Source: Terrirhizobium terrae
GTDB lineage: Bacteria > Pseudomonadota > Alphaproteobacteria > Rhizobiales > Rhizobiaceae
DNA: 64,000 nt
Direction: 5' to 3'
Assembly: GCF_030323265.1 (NCBI RefSeq)
Contig: NZ_CP104992.1
Span: forward strand, 2,145,501-2,209,500
In this document: positions 53,024 through 63,268 of the stretch, one piece after another
How the letters are laid out: every line of letters starts with the position of its first letter
How positions within the stretch are numbered: the stretch's first letter is position 1
Position numbers and translations under genes: made by a program
Notes under the pieces: generated by a model
Database searches by the model: none
Seen by the model: only the letters and a program-made list of their open reading frames with translations
Told to the model about the DNA's origin: nothing

Positions 53024-55582
53024 TTACTTCGCCACCAGCTCTTCCAGAATGCGGGCAATGCCTTCCAGCGTGTATGGTTTCTGAACGACCGTCCTGTGCA
53101 GGTGAGCGTCGGGCAGAACGGCCTGCTCTCCATATCCGGTTGCAAAGATGAAGGGCGTTCCGAGGTCATCAAGACGGTCCGCGACCGTAAAGCTCGTCTG
53201 GTCGCCGAGATTGATGTCGAGCACCGCCAAAGTGGGCGGATCGCTGTCGATCACCTCCAGGCCACCTTCCACCGAGGAAGCGGTCATCACCTCCGCACCG
53301 AGCCGATCGAGAATGTCCTCCGCATCGAGCGCAATGATCAGGCTGTCCTCGACCAGCAGCACCTTCTGGCCGGCAAGGAACTTCTCCTGGATCTTGTTCG
53401 TGGCATGTGCCGGCGAATGTCTTGTGTGCTTCAGCGGCGCCGGCGACTGCGGTCCTGTCTTCTCGGAGACATGGCGAGCGGGGATCACGAGCGTCGCCCT
53501 GACCCCGCTCGGTGCGTAGTCGATATGCGCCTGACCACCAAGGTCGTAAGGAACCGACCGGTTGATGATGGTGGTGCCGAACCCCTTGCGCGATGGGGGC
53601 GTCACCGGCGGGCCGCCCTGCTCGTGCCACTCGAACCGCAATCCACCGTCTTCCGTACGAGACCACGAGACGTCGACGCGTCCGCCGTTCGACAAGCTGC
53701 CGTATTTGGTGGAATTCGTGACGAGTTCGTGCACGACGAGCGCCATCGTGGAATAGGCTTGCGGATTAAGCAGCACATGCTCGCCGGAGACATGAATACC
53801 GTTGTCCTGTTCATCCAGAAAGGCGCGCGCCTCCGCATCGATCAGGGCCCTGATCGGCGCTGGTCCCCAATGGTCGTCGGTTATCTGGTTATGTGCCCTC
53901 GCCAGGGCATGAATGCGGCCGTCGACGAGGTTGACGAAGTCCTCGATCCGGTCGGACGAGGGCTTGGCCTGCCGGATCAGCCCGCGGATGACACCGAGGA
54001 TGTTGCGAACCCGATGGTTCAGCTCGGCGATGAGAACTTCCTGCTTCCTGTTCGCCGCATCGCGCTGTGCGCTGGCTTCGCTGGCAAGCCGCAGAACCAC
54101 CTCGATCAGCGTCGCCCGCAGGGTCTCCGCCACGCGCTTCTCGGAGACGGAAAACGGCTTGCTGTGACCTTTGACGAGCTGCTGCCATTCGGCAAAGCTT
54201 TCACGCGGGGTCAGGCGCGGACCATTGGGACCGTATTCCACCGGCTTGTGCGGATCACCTGCCCACCTGACCGAATGGATCAGCTCCTTGCGGAACAGGA
54301 TGACATAGTCTCGCGGGGACCGTGATATGGGGATGGCGAGCATGCCCGCTGCGCTATCGGCATATTCCTCCGCTTCGGGCACGAGCGAGGCGATTTCATC
54401 GGTGGCGAAGACGCGGGTTGCGGCGGCGCTGTTCAGGGCCCTCACGATCCGCGCGAATTGCTCCGTCGACGGCGTCACGCCCCAGAAGGCATAGTTGCCG
54501 TTGATCCAGACGCCCACACCTTCCGCCGGGATGACATCCGTCAGGATGCCGGCAAGCCATTCCGGGTCATTGAGAAGCTGCTCGTTGGTCGCGACCGCGC
54601 CCAACAGCTGGTCGGAAATATCACGCGCCCGGCGCTCATATTCCATCACTTCCTTGCGCTCGCGGCTTTCCAGCCGCAGCGAGTACATCTGCGCGAAGAG
54701 CTCGCAGACCGAACGCGTTTCGAAGCTTGGCGATTTGGCCGAATAATGGTGGCACGCGAACAGGCCCCAAAGCTCTCCGTCGACGATGATCGAGATCGAC
54801 ATGGAAGCCCTGACGCCCATGTTCTTCAGATATTCGATATGGATCGGCGAGACCGATCGAAGGATCGAATAGGAGAGATCGAGCAGCTGTCCCTTTTCGT
54901 CCCGTTGCGGATGGATCGCGACAGGCGCGGCATCCACGTCGCAGATGACGCGCAGCAGGTTTCGCTTGTAGAGCTCGCGCGCCTGAACGGGAATGTCGCT
55001 CGCCGGATAATGAAGGCCCTTGAACGAACCGATACCGGGCTTGCAGGTCTCGGCGACGACCTCGCCTGACCCATCCTCGGCAAAACGATAGACCATCACC
55101 CGGTCGAAGCCGGTCAGGGCGCGGACCTGGCGTGCCCCTTCCGTATAGAAGGCCGCGGGCTCGCCCATGGCCTCGAGCCGGGCGATCATCGATCTAACCA
55201 TGCTGGTCGCATCGCCATGCCTGCTGGAGGAAGGCTGCGCCTCGATGACGATCTGTCCGCTGGACGTATGGATCGCCACGTCGAACAGGCTGTCGTCATG
55301 GGTGAGTTTTACGTCGAAGACCTTGTCGACGGCGTTCGCCCCGCGCAGCGTGGCAAGCCTGTTTCGCAGGCTGTGAATGGCCTCCGGCAGAAATATCTCG
55401 TCGAGCGGGCGGCCTATGAGTTCGCTATCCGCACCTGGCAGGAATTCCGCCACATTGGCGGATGTCCGCGCGACGATCCAGTCGAGGGTGAGGGCCAGCA
55501 GAAAGCCGATTGGCTGGATGGCCCCGAGCAGATGAATCGGCTCGCGATCACAATTCGTAAGGTCGACAGAATGGCGGTTCAT
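53024..55582 (-). CDS. Bacteriophytochrome HWE-type histidine kinase with C-terminal receiver
   Basis: 852 residues. PAS, GAF and PHY domains with bilin-binding Cys11 (LTNCDREPIH), PASDIP in GAF and LTPRESFAEW as the PHY tongue motif. HWE kinase with acceptor His in AELNHRVRNILG near 520 and the WHEQGG motif (WxE). The receiver at the C-terminus has LLVEDS and Asp in LAVLDINLGD. Matches Agrobacterium Agp2/AtBphP2 type architecture. Senses red/far-red light through biliverdin. No heme oxygenase gene adjacent; chromophore supply must come from elsewhere. Confidence 0.95.
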   Translation of the reverse strand: MNRHSVDLTNCDREPIHLLGAIQPIGFLLALTLDWIVARTSANVAEFLPGADSELIGRPLDEIFLPEAIHSLRNRLATLRGANAVDKVFDVKLTHDDSLFDVAIHTSSGQIVIEAQPSSSRHGDATSMVRSMIARLEAMGEPAAFYTEGARQVRALTGFDRVMVYRFAEDGSGEVVAETCKPGIGSFKGLHYPASDIPVQARELYKRNLLRVICDVDAAPVAIHPQRDEKGQLLDLSYSILRSVSPIHIEYLKNMGVRASMSISIIVDGELWGLFACHHYSAKSPSFETRSVCELFAQMYSLRLESRERKEVMEYERRARDISDQLLGAVATNEQLLNDPEWLAGILTDVIPAEGVGVWINGNYAFWGVTPSTEQFARIVRALNSAAATRVFATDEIASLVPEAEEYADSAAGMLAIPISRSPRDYVILFRKELIHSVRWAGDPHKPVEYGPNGPRLTPRESFAEWQQLVKGHSKPFSVSEKRVAETLRATLIEVVLRLASEASAQRDAANRKQEVLIAELNHRVRNILGVIRGLIRQAKPSSDRIEDFVNLVDGRIHALARAHNQITDDHWGPAPIRALIDAEARAFLDEQDNGIHVSGEHVLLNPQAYSTMALVVHELVTNSTKYGSLSNGGRVDVSWSRTEDGGLRFEWHEQGGPPVTPPSRKGFGTTIINRSVPYDLGGQAHIDYAPSGVRATLVIPARHVSEKTGPQSPAPLKHTRHSPAHATNKIQEKFLAGQKVLLVEDSLIIALDAEDILDRLGAEVMTASSVEGGLEVIDSDPPTLAVLDINLGDQTSFTVADRLDDLGTPFIFATGYGEQAVLPDAHLHRTVVQKPYTLEGIARILEELVAK

Positions 55583-55879
55583 GGGGCCTTTGACATCATT
55601 GTTGGACGAAGCGACGAGACAGTTAATCAGAAACTTAGGGAAGAAGTTCCATCGTCCTCGTCCTCACAAGTGCCCAGGCGCCTATATATTTCTTAGCTCT
55701 TGCAAATCCATATCTGCCTGCGAACTTTCGTAACTGCGGTTATGACGGTGGAGTGCGTAGATTAGTGACGTGATTACTTGTCATGACACGCAGCTATCCC
55801 ATCTCGTGACGTTCCGTCGGGGGCCGGCGCATCGTTTCGATTGTCACGATCAATTCCTCAGATACGGCAAAAAGCAGGA
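55583..55879. other. Intergenic region between phytochrome and beta-oxidation operon
   Basis: 297 bases of divergent spacing; promoters of both units should lie here. No gene, repeat or clear sigma-70 box recognised apart from the operator that follows. Confidence 0.4.
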
Positions 55880-55903
55880 TTGACGTTTACGCGAACGTCA
55901 ATA
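55880..55903. promoter_or_regulatory. Palindromic operator of the beta-oxidation operon, LiuR/FadR-like
   Basis: ATTGACGTT and AACGTCAAT pair perfectly around TACGCG, 55 bases before the acyl-CoA dehydrogenase start. It resembles the TTGACGTTnACGTCAA-type sites of LiuR (MerR family) and related fatty-acid/branched-chain acyl-CoA regulators in proteobacteria. No such regulator gene is in the window; assignment is by resemblance. Confidence 0.65.
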
Positions 55904-55957
55904 TTTTAGCGAGGAGTTTCGCTGGCGATTGCCGGCGCGCAGAGGAGGAGTTTGCGC

Positions 55958-57751
55958 ATGCCCGTCTACAAGGCCCCGGTTCAGGATACGCTGTTCGTGT
56001 TGAACGACGTGCTCGGTCTCGAACGTTACGGCAATCTGCCGGGCTTTTCCGATGCCACGCCGGATATGGTCGAGGCGATTGTCGGCGAGGCCGCCAAGGT
56101 GGCCGAGGAAGCGCTGTTCCCGATCAACCTGTCCGGCGATCACGAGGGCTGTACCCGCCATGACGACGGCACAGTGTCGGTGCCGAAGGGCTTCAAGGAG
56201 GCCTATGACCAGTATTGCCAGGGCGGCTGGATCGGTTTGGCCGTGCCGGAGGAGTTCGGCGGGCAGGGGCTGCCCTACACGCTGCATGCCGCCGTCGGCG
56301 AATACATGTCGTCCGCCAACATGTCGCTGATGATGTATCCGGGCCTGACGCAGGGCGCGATTGCCGCCATCCTCGTACACGGGTCGGACGAGCAGAAGGC
56401 CACCTACCTGCCGAAAATGGTCGAGGGCACATGGTCGGGTACCATGAACCTGACTGAACCCCATTGCGGTACCGATCTCGGTCTCTTGCGCACCAAGGCC
56501 GTGCCGCAGGGCGACGGTTCCTACAAAATCTCCGGCCAGAAGATCTTCATCTCCGCCGGCGAACACGGCATGACCGACAACATCATCCACCTCGTGCTCG
56601 CCCGCATCGAGGGCGCGCCGGAAGGCACCAAGGGCATCTCGCTCTTCATCGTGCCGAAGTTCATGGTGGGTGAGGATGGTTCGCTCGGCGCCCGCAATGG
56701 CGCCACCTGCGGCGCCATCGAAGAGAAGATGGGCATCCACGGCAATTCCACCTGCGTCATGAATTATGACGAGGCGACCGGTTATCTCATCGGCGCGGAA
56801 AACAAGGGCCTTTCGGCCATGTTCGTGATGATGAACGAAGCCCGCCTCGGCGTCGGCCTCCAGGGCCTTTCGATCGCTGAGATCGCCTACCAGAACGCCG
56901 TCGCCTATGCCAATGAACGCATCCAGGGCCGCGCGCTTTCTGGCGCCAAGGCGCCGGACAAGAAGGCCGATCCGATCATCGTCCACCCGGATATCCGCCG
57001 TTCGCTGATGACCATCCGGGCGTTCAACGAGGCCGGCCGCGCTTTCCTGCTCTGGACCGCACTGAAATCCGACATCGCCCATCGGTCGGAAGATGCCGCC
57101 GAGCGCCAGAATGCCGACGATCTCCTGGGCCTCGCGACCCCCATCCTCAAGGGCGTCATGACCGACAAGGGGTTCGATCACGCGGTCATGGCCCAGCAGG
57201 TGTTTGGTGGCCATGGTTACATCGAGGAACACGGCATGAGCCAGTATGTCCGCGATGCGCGTATTACCATGATCTATGAGGGGGCCAACGGCATTCAGGC
57301 ACTCGATCTGGTTGGCCGCAAGCTGGCCCTCAACGGCGGCCGCGCCGTCATGGCCATGTTCAAGGAAATCGGCGATTTCTGCGAGGAAAACCGGGCCGAC
57401 GAGAATATGGTCCTCTACACCAAGGGTCTGAAAAAGGGCCTGAACGACCTGCAGGCCTCCACCATGTGGTTCATGCAGAACGCCATGGCCAAGCCCGACA
57501 ATGCCGGCGCCGGTTCCACCGACTACATGCACCTCTTCGGCCTCGTGACGCTCGGCTATATGTGGGCGAAGATGGCCAAGGCCGCGCAGGAAAAGCTTGG
57601 CAGCGGCGATCCGCGCGAGGATTATCTGAAGAACAAGCTGGTAACGGCTAGGTTCTACATGGAGAAGGTCATGCCGGAAACCGCACTGCGTAAGGTGCGC
57701 ATCGAGGCGGGCGCCGATAGCGTGATGGAACTGGCGGCCGAGGCGTTTTGA
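55958..57751 (+). CDS. Acyl-CoA dehydrogenase with C-terminal extension (FadE-like)
   Basis: 597 residues. N-terminal [23 protein letters not shown] is the signature of the long bacterial subgroup. FAD/acyl-CoA segments: [42 protein letters not shown] and [43 protein letters not shown] (catalytic Glu in YEG). C-terminal acyl-CoA_dh_C domain. Oxidises acyl-CoA to enoyl-CoA, first step of beta-oxidation. ATG 55958 chosen, 7 bases after AGAGGAGGAG. First of three beta-oxidation genes. Confidence 0.95.
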   Translation: MPVYKAPVQDTLFVLNDVLGLERYGNLPGFSDATPDMVEAIVGEAAKVAEEALFPINLSGDHEGCTRHDDGTVSVPKGFKEAYDQYCQGGWIGLAVPEEFGGQGLPYTLHAAVGEYMSSANMSLMMYPGLTQGAIAAILVHGSDEQKATYLPKMVEGTWSGTMNLTEPHCGTDLGLLRTKAVPQGDGSYKISGQKIFISAGEHGMTDNIIHLVLARIEGAPEGTKGISLFIVPKFMVGEDGSLGARNGATCGAIEEKMGIHGNSTCVMNYDEATGYLIGAENKGLSAMFVMMNEARLGVGLQGLSIAEIAYQNAVAYANERIQGRALSGAKAPDKKADPIIVHPDIRRSLMTIRAFNEAGRAFLLWTALKSDIAHRSEDAAERQNADDLLGLATPILKGVMTDKGFDHAVMAQQVFGGHGYIEEHGMSQYVRDARITMIYEGANGIQALDLVGRKLALNGGRAVMAMFKEIGDFCEENRADENMVLYTKGLKKGLNDLQASTMWFMQNAMAKPDNAGAGSTDYMHLFGLVTLGYMWAKMAKAAQEKLGSGDPREDYLKNKLVTARFYMEKVMPETALRKVRIEAGADSVMELAAEAF

Positions 57752-57763
57752 GACGACAGCTGA

Positions 57764-57940
57764 GCCCCTCTCTTGTGATTTCTAACACTTAGCTGAAGCT
57801 AAGATGTTGAAATCACGTTCTCTCCCGCAAGGGAGAGATGTCGGGATGCGGACTCGGCGCCCTTCCTCTCCCCTTGCGGGAGAGGAAGAAAAATCAGCAT
57901 CTTAGCTTTAGCTAAGTGCTAGATTTTTCAGGTGAGGGGC
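57764..57940. repeat. Palindromic intergenic repeat, copy 2 (large inverted repeat)
   Basis: Bounded by GCCCCTC and GAGGGGC. Inside are near-identical inverted arms (CTAACACTTAGCTGAAGCTAAG and its counterpart CTTAGCTTTAGCTAAGTGCTAG, about 90 percent) and a central CTCTCCCGCAAGGGAGAG hairpin. Differs from the other copies by these AT-rich arms. Located between the dehydrogenase and thiolase genes, so it may process or attenuate the operon mRNA. Confidence 0.75.
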
Positions 57941-58003
57941 TATCTTGAGGATTGAACGGAGCAACGACTTTGAAGACGTTGCCACCCAGGGAGAGACGAC
58001 ACC

Positions 58004-59212
58004 ATGACCGAAGTCTTCATTTACGACCACGTGCGCACACCGCGCGGCCGCGGCAAGAAGGACGGCAGCCTGCACGAAGTGCCATCCGTCCGCCTCGCCG
58101 CCAAGACGCTGGAAGCCATCCGCGACCGCAACGGTCTCGACACGACCACCGTCGACGACATCATCATGGGCTGCGTCGATCCGGTGATGGATAGTGGCGC
58201 CGTTATCCCCAAGGCCGCGGCCTTCGAGGCCGGCTATTCGACCAAAGCCCCCGGCATGCAGATCTCCCGCTTCTGCGCCTCCGGCCTCGACGCCGTCAAT
58301 TTCGGCGCCGGCAAGATCGCGGCGGGCTCCGATGACATCGTTATCGCCGGCGGCGTGGAATCGATGTCGCGCGTCGGCATGGGCATGTCCGGCGGTGCCT
58401 GGTACATGGATCCGTCCGTCAACTTCCCCGCCTATTTCATGCCCCAGGGCGTCTCTGCCGATCTCATCGCCACCAAATACGGTTTCTCCCGCGATGACGT
58501 CGATGCCTATGCGGTCGAAAGCCAGAAGCGCGCCGGCAGGGCCTGGGACGCCGGCTACTTCAAGAACTCGGTGATCCCGGTCAAGGACCAGAACGGTCTC
58601 GTGATCCTCGACCGCGACGAACACATGCGCCCGACGACGGACATGCAGGCGCTGGCATCCCTCAACGCCTCCTTCCAGATGCCGGGTGAAATGGGCGGTT
58701 TCGAAGCCGTCGGCATCCAGGCCCATCCGGAAATCGAAAAGATCAACTATGTCCACCACGCCGGCAATTCGTCGGGCATCGTCGACGGCGCCGCCGCCGT
58801 CCTGATCGGCTCGAAGGCCGGCGGTCAGTCGATGGGCCTGAAACCGCGTGCCCGTATCAAAGCCTTCGCGAACATCGGCTCGGACCCGGCGCTGATGCTG
58901 ACCGGTCCGGTCGACGTCACCGAAAAGCTGCTCGCCCGCACCGGCATGACGATTGCCGACATCGATCTCTTCGAACTCAACGAAGCCTTCGCCGCCGTGG
59001 TCCTGCGCTACATGCAGGCTTTCGACATTTCCCACGACATCATGAACGTCAACGGCGGCGCCATTGCCATGGGTCACCCCCTCGGCGCCACCGGCGCAAT
59101 GATTTTGGGCACCGTTCTGGACGAGCTGGAACGCCGCGACCTGAACACCGCCCTCGTCACGCTGTGCATCGGCGCCGGCATGGGTACGGCGACTGTGATC
59201 GAGCGGGTTTGA
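58004..59212 (+). CDS. Acetyl-CoA C-acyltransferase (thiolase, FadA-like)
   Basis: 402 residues. Catalytic Cys91 in [14 protein letters not shown], His in [16 protein letters not shown] (near 358) and Cys388 in [10 protein letters not shown]. Cleaves 3-ketoacyl-CoA with CoA. RBS GGGAGAG. Second gene of the fatty-acid degradation cluster. Confidence 0.95.
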   Translation: MTEVFIYDHVRTPRGRGKKDGSLHEVPSVRLAAKTLEAIRDRNGLDTTTVDDIIMGCVDPVMDSGAVIPKAAAFEAGYSTKAPGMQISRFCASGLDAVNFGAGKIAAGSDDIVIAGGVESMSRVGMGMSGGAWYMDPSVNFPAYFMPQGVSADLIATKYGFSRDDVDAYAVESQKRAGRAWDAGYFKNSVIPVKDQNGLVILDRDEHMRPTTDMQALASLNASFQMPGEMGGFEAVGIQAHPEIEKINYVHHAGNSSGIVDGAAAVLIGSKAGGQSMGLKPRARIKAFANIGSDPALMLTGPVDVTEKLLARTGMTIADIDLFELNEAFAAVVLRYMQAFDISHDIMNVNGGAIAMGHPLGATGAMILGTVLDELERRDLNTALVTLCIGAGMGTATVIERV

Positions 59213-59220
59213 GGGGGAAG

Positions 59221-59345
59221 GCCCCTCATCCGCCCTTCGGGCACCTTCTCCCCGCTGGGGAGAAGAGGGAGCGGGCAGCAAGGTCCCCGTTCCTCCTCTC
59301 CCCTTGGGGAGAGGTCGCCGAGCGAAGCGGAGGCGGGTGAGGGGC
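59221..59345. repeat. Palindromic intergenic repeat, copy 3
   Basis: Ends GCCCCTCATCCGCC and GGCGGGTGAGGGGC match at 13 of 14 positions when inverted. Inner hairpins CTTCTCCCCGCTGGGGAGAAG and CTCTCCCCTTGGGGAGAG. Shares CGAGCGAAGCGGAGGCGG with copy 1 at 38,811. Between thiolase and the trifunctional-enzyme gene. Confidence 0.78.
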
Positions 59346-59386
59346 GGCCCACCGCAAAAGATATCTAGGGAAGAGGAAATCCCATC

Positions 59387-61603
59387 ATGAGCACCTACAA
59401 GAATTTCACCGTCGAAACCGACGCAGACGGCATCGCCCTCGTCACCTGGGACATGCCGGACAAATCGATGAACGTCTTCACCGTCGAGGTGATGGACGAA
59501 CTCGAAGCCATCCTCAAGGCAACTACCGAGGACGCTGCCGTCAAGGGCGTCGTCTTCACCTCCGGCAAGCCCAGCTTCTCCGGCGGTGCCGATCTCACCA
59601 TGATCCGCGGCATGTTCTCCATGCTTGCCGATGAACGCGCGAAAGACCCGGCCGCCGCAGCCCAAAAACTCTTCGATGCCGCCGGCCGCATGACCTGGCT
59701 GTTCCGCGCCATCGAGACCAATGGAAAACCCTGGGTCTCGGCCATCAACGGCACCTGCATGGGCGGCGCGCTGGAACTGTCGCTCGCCTGCCACGGCCGC
59801 GTCGTCTCCAACTCCAAGTCGGTCAAGCTGGCGCTGCCCGAAGTTAAGGTCGGCATCTTTCCGGGCGCCGGGGGCACCCAGCGTGTGTCGCGCCTTACTG
59901 ACGCCCAGTCCGCCCTGCAGATGATGACGACCGGCCAGTCGCTCGCACCTGCCCGCGCGAAAGCCATGGGCCTCGTGCATCAGGTGGTCGAACCCGACCA
60001 GCTCGTCACGGCGGCAAAACAGATGATCAAGGACGGCCTCAAGCCCGTCGCCCCTTGGGATGAAAAAGGCTTCAAGGCCCCCGGCGGCGGCGTCTGGACA
60101 CCCCAGGCGGCCCAGCTTTTCCCGGCAGCCCCGGCGATCCTGCGCCGCGAAACCGCCGGCAATTATCCGGGCGCGCTCGCCATCCTCAAATGCGTCTATG
60201 AAGGCCTGCAGCTTCCCTTCGATACCGCCTTGAAGGTCGAGCAGCGCTATTTCACCCAAATCCTGCAGACCACCGAAGCCTTCTCGATGATCCGCTCGCT
60301 GTTCATCTCCATGCAGGAACTCGGCAAGGGCGCCCGCCGCCCGGCCGGCGTCGAAAAGAGCGAGTTCAAAAAGGTCGGCGTCGTCGGCGCAGGCTTCATG
60401 GGCGCCTCGATCGCCTATGTCACGGCCGCCGCCGGCATCCCCGTCGTGCTGATCGACCAGAGCCAGGAAGCCGCGACCAAGGGCAAGGCCGTCTCCGAAA
60501 AGCTGGTGGCCGATAGCGTGGCCAAGGGCCGGCTGACCAAGGAGGAGGGCGAAAAGCTGCTCTCCCTCGTCACCCCGACGCCCGATTATTCCACGCTGGC
60601 CGATGCCGATCTCGTCATCGAGGCCGTCTTCGAGGACCGCAAGGTCAAGAAGGCGGTGATCGAGAAAGTGGAGGCCATAATCCCGTCAACGACGGTCTTC
60701 GCCTCCAACACCTCCACCCTGCCGATCACCGGTCTTGCGGAAAATTCCGCGCGCCCGGACCAGTTCGTCGGCGTGCATTTCTTCTCGCCGGTCGAAAAGA
60801 TGATGCTCACCGAAGTCATCCTCGGCGAAAAGACCGGCGACAGGGCGCTCGCCACGGCGCTGGATTTCGTCGCAAAGATCAAGAAGACCCCGATCGTCGT
60901 CAACGATACCCGCGGCTTCTTCGTCAACCGCTGTGTCTTCCGTTATATCAACGAGGCCTATGACATGCTGGCCGAAGGCGTGCCCGCCGCGATGATCGAG
61001 AATGCCGCCAAGATGGCCGGCATGCCCGTCGGCCCGCTGTCGCTCAACGACGAAGTCGCCGTCGATCTCAGCCAGAAGATCATGAAGGCCTCCATCGCCG
61101 ATCTCGGCCCGAAATCGGTCAAGCCGGAACACATGGCCCTGATCGACAAGATGGTCGACGTGCTGGACCGCCGTGGCCGCAAGAACGGCCAGGGCTTTTA
61201 CGACTACCCGGCCAAGCCCGCCAAGAAGTCGCTGTGGCCCGGCCTGAAGGACCTATACCCGCAGAAGCCGGCCTCCGAAATCGACGTCGAAACCCTCAAG
61301 CAGCGCTTCCTCGTGACGATCGCCCTGGAAGCCGCCCGCACGGTGGAAGAAGGCATCGTCACCGACCCCCGAGAGGCGGACGTCGGCTCCATCCTCGGCT
61401 TCGGCTTTGCGCCCTACACGGGCGGCACGCTGAGCTATATCGACGGCATGGGCGTGAAGACCTTCGTCGCGCTGGCGGAAAAGCTCGCCGCCACCTACGG
61501 CGCCCACTTCAAGCCGACCCCGCTCCTGAAGGACATGGCGGCCAAGGGCGAGACATTCTACGAACGCTTCGATCCGTACGGAGAAGGCAGGGCAGCGGCG
61601 TAA
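59387..61603 (+). CDS. Bifunctional enoyl-CoA hydratase / 3-hydroxyacyl-CoA dehydrogenase (FadB/FadJ-like)
   Basis: 738 residues. N-terminal crotonase domain (GGADLTMIRGMF, NGTCMGGALELSLACHGRV, with the GIFPGAGGTQRVSRL segment), then a NAD-binding fold VGVVGAGFMGASIAYVTAAAG near 328 and the 3HCDH C-terminal domains (GVHFFSPVEKMMLTEVILG, VNRCVFRYINEAYDML). Hydrates enoyl-CoA and oxidises 3-hydroxyacyl-CoA. With the acyl-CoA dehydrogenase and thiolase it completes beta-oxidation. Confidence 0.95.
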   Translation: MSTYKNFTVETDADGIALVTWDMPDKSMNVFTVEVMDELEAILKATTEDAAVKGVVFTSGKPSFSGGADLTMIRGMFSMLADERAKDPAAAAQKLFDAAGRMTWLFRAIETNGKPWVSAINGTCMGGALELSLACHGRVVSNSKSVKLALPEVKVGIFPGAGGTQRVSRLTDAQSALQMMTTGQSLAPARAKAMGLVHQVVEPDQLVTAAKQMIKDGLKPVAPWDEKGFKAPGGGVWTPQAAQLFPAAPAILRRETAGNYPGALAILKCVYEGLQLPFDTALKVEQRYFTQILQTTEAFSMIRSLFISMQELGKGARRPAGVEKSEFKKVGVVGAGFMGASIAYVTAAAGIPVVLIDQSQEAATKGKAVSEKLVADSVAKGRLTKEEGEKLLSLVTPTPDYSTLADADLVIEAVFEDRKVKKAVIEKVEAIIPSTTVFASNTSTLPITGLAENSARPDQFVGVHFFSPVEKMMLTEVILGEKTGDRALATALDFVAKIKKTPIVVNDTRGFFVNRCVFRYINEAYDMLAEGVPAAMIENAAKMAGMPVGPLSLNDEVAVDLSQKIMKASIADLGPKSVKPEHMALIDKMVDVLDRRGRKNGQGFYDYPAKPAKKSLWPGLKDLYPQKPASEIDVETLKQRFLVTIALEAARTVEEGIVTDPREADVGSILGFGFAPYTGGTLSYIDGMGVKTFVALAEKLAATYGAHFKPTPLLKDMAAKGETFYERFDPYGEGRAAA

Positions 61604-61767
61604 GCACTGTCCTTCCATATGTGATCGGTAATGGACGACCGCGGGGAGACTAAATCCGCGATCGTCCATCCGCAGCGCTGCTGGCTGGTTGGGGTAACCC
61701 AGCGCTGCGCCGCCGCTCCCCCGCGGGAGGACTCGAATTCTCTTTCGCTCTCATCGGGCGAAACGGA

Positions 61768-62372
61768 TCAGATGACGCCACGCGCCAGCATCAGAAATCC
61801 GAGCATTGCCAGCATCAGCCCGGCGCCGCGGTTGGCAAGCGTGATCATGCCCAGATTGAGCCGGTGCTTGATCAGCGAGACGCCGATGGCGAGCGCGAGC
61901 CACCAGCTCAGCGAACCGATGAAGACGCCGACCGGCAGCAGGCCCCCGGCGCGGAAAGATGGCTTGCAAATGCGGTGAGCGCCGCCGTCGCAAGGGCCGG
62001 CGTCACCGGGTTCAGGAAGCCGAAGCAGATGGCAAAACCATAGGCCCGTGCGAAACCCGGCGCGACGCTGCCTGGCCCCGCCATCACCAGCTCCCGCCGC
62101 CAAAGACGCGCCGCGAAATAGAGCAGCACCAGCCCGGAGGCGAGGTTTAAGAGATGCGCGCTCTCCGGCCCGCCGATCAGCGTCATGCCGCCGAGAAAGG
62201 CAACCACGCCATAGGTCAGATGCACGGTCGCGACACCGAGCCCCGTCGCCATGCCGGCGCGCATACCGTCGCTCAGCGTGCGTTCCACGCACAGCATGCT
62301 CGTCGGTCCAAAGGGCATCGCGATTGAAAGTCCGGCGCCAGCGCCCGCCAGAAGGCATGCCATCCCGCTCAT
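61768..62372 (-). pseudogene. LysE-family amino acid exporter, apparent frameshift
   Basis: N-terminal half (MSGMACLLAGAGAGLSIAMPFGPTSMLCVERTL with GxxxGxxxA features, six-helix plan) and C-terminal half (GVFIGSLSWWLALAIGVSLIKHRLNLGMITLANRGAGLML) are in different frames. One base added to the plus-strand CCCCC at 61943-61947 joins them into 201 residues, the usual LysE size. Start ATG 62372 in preference to the upstream frame. Exports basic or other amino acids. Likely an indel error. Confidence 0.86.
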
Positions 62373-62459
62373 GTGATACCCCAGCCTCTCGATGCTGGAG
62401 TAAACCCGCCGTGCAGCGCGTTTATTCGCGGCCGGCAAATTTTATTTACAGTGCCGGTT

Positions 62460-63268
62460 TTACGGTGTTGGCGCCAGCTGCTTGCGATAGAGCTCGGCGA
62501 AGTCCCTGAGCTCGCGCGGGTTGAGGTCGGAAACGGCCCAGTAGGCAAGATCGCCATGGGTCCAGCGCAGCACATTGGTCCCGTCGATTGTGCTGCGCGC
62601 GTCCGATGCGCCTGCCTCAGCAGCGGTCACCGTCACGCTGATGATGTGCTGGCGCCGCTGGTAGATCATCACCGGCACGGGCGTCCCGGCAATCACATCC
62701 ACCCGCCCCCGATCAGCGGAAAACCCTGGGGGCTAAGGTCGGGCGTCGTCGGCGCAATCGTCGTCCGGCCGTTGAACCAGGGCTTGACCACATGACCGCT
62801 TGAGGAAGCGATATCGAAAGGCTGCGGGGCGATCAGGCCGCGCAGATGCGAGCCGACGATCTCGTTTTCCGCCATATCGGCCCGCGTCTCGGTCTGCGCG
62901 AGATGGACCGCATATCCTCCTCCGAGACCACCTGCCGCAAGACCGATCACCAGCGATGCCGCGATCGACTGCCAATGCGCCGAGCGCCGGGGCGGCGAAA
63001 CCGCTGCCGGTTGCGGCTCATCGGCTGTCTCGTCGGTCGCAAGGTCGTCGGCAATCGAGGCCAGCACCATGCCTCTCAGGCGTTCCGGTGCGGGGTCGCC
63101 CGGCAGGACGTCCTTCAACCCGGCGGAAAGCGAGGTGAGATTTTCGAGCGCGGAGACGAGTTCCGGCTCCTGTTCCACTCGGCGCTCCATGGCCAGCGCT
63201 TCGCCGGGCGACAACTCACCGTCGTGATAGGCATTGAGCAGCAGCAGGGTATCGCGATCGATCGTCAA
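62460..63268 (-). pseudogene. Anti-sigma factor (membrane), apparent frameshift
   Basis: TTG start overlapping the sigma stop (TTGA). N-terminal sigma-binding region LLLLNAYHDGELSPGEALAMERR, one membrane helix near 100-120 (IAASLVIGLAAGGLGGGYAV), then a periplasmic part PQPFDIASSSGHVVKPWFNGRTTIAPTTPDLSPQGFPLIGG. The remainder (VDVIAGTPVPVMIYQRRQHIISVTVTAAEAG ... RELRDFAELYRKQLAP) is in another frame. One base added in CCCCC at 62706-62710 gives 269 residues. No classical zinc HxxxCxxC. Partner of the ECF sigma that overlaps it. Confidence 0.85.

Noticed and set aside
55898..57532. 544-codon open frame antisense to the acyl-CoA dehydrogenase gene
   Set aside because: Shadow frame; the plus-strand gene has clear family motifs and a strong ribosome-binding site.
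57908..60259. 783-codon open frame antisense to the thiolase and FadB-like genes
   Set aside because: Spans two real genes and a repeat; His/Asp/Gly-rich shadow translation without any domain.
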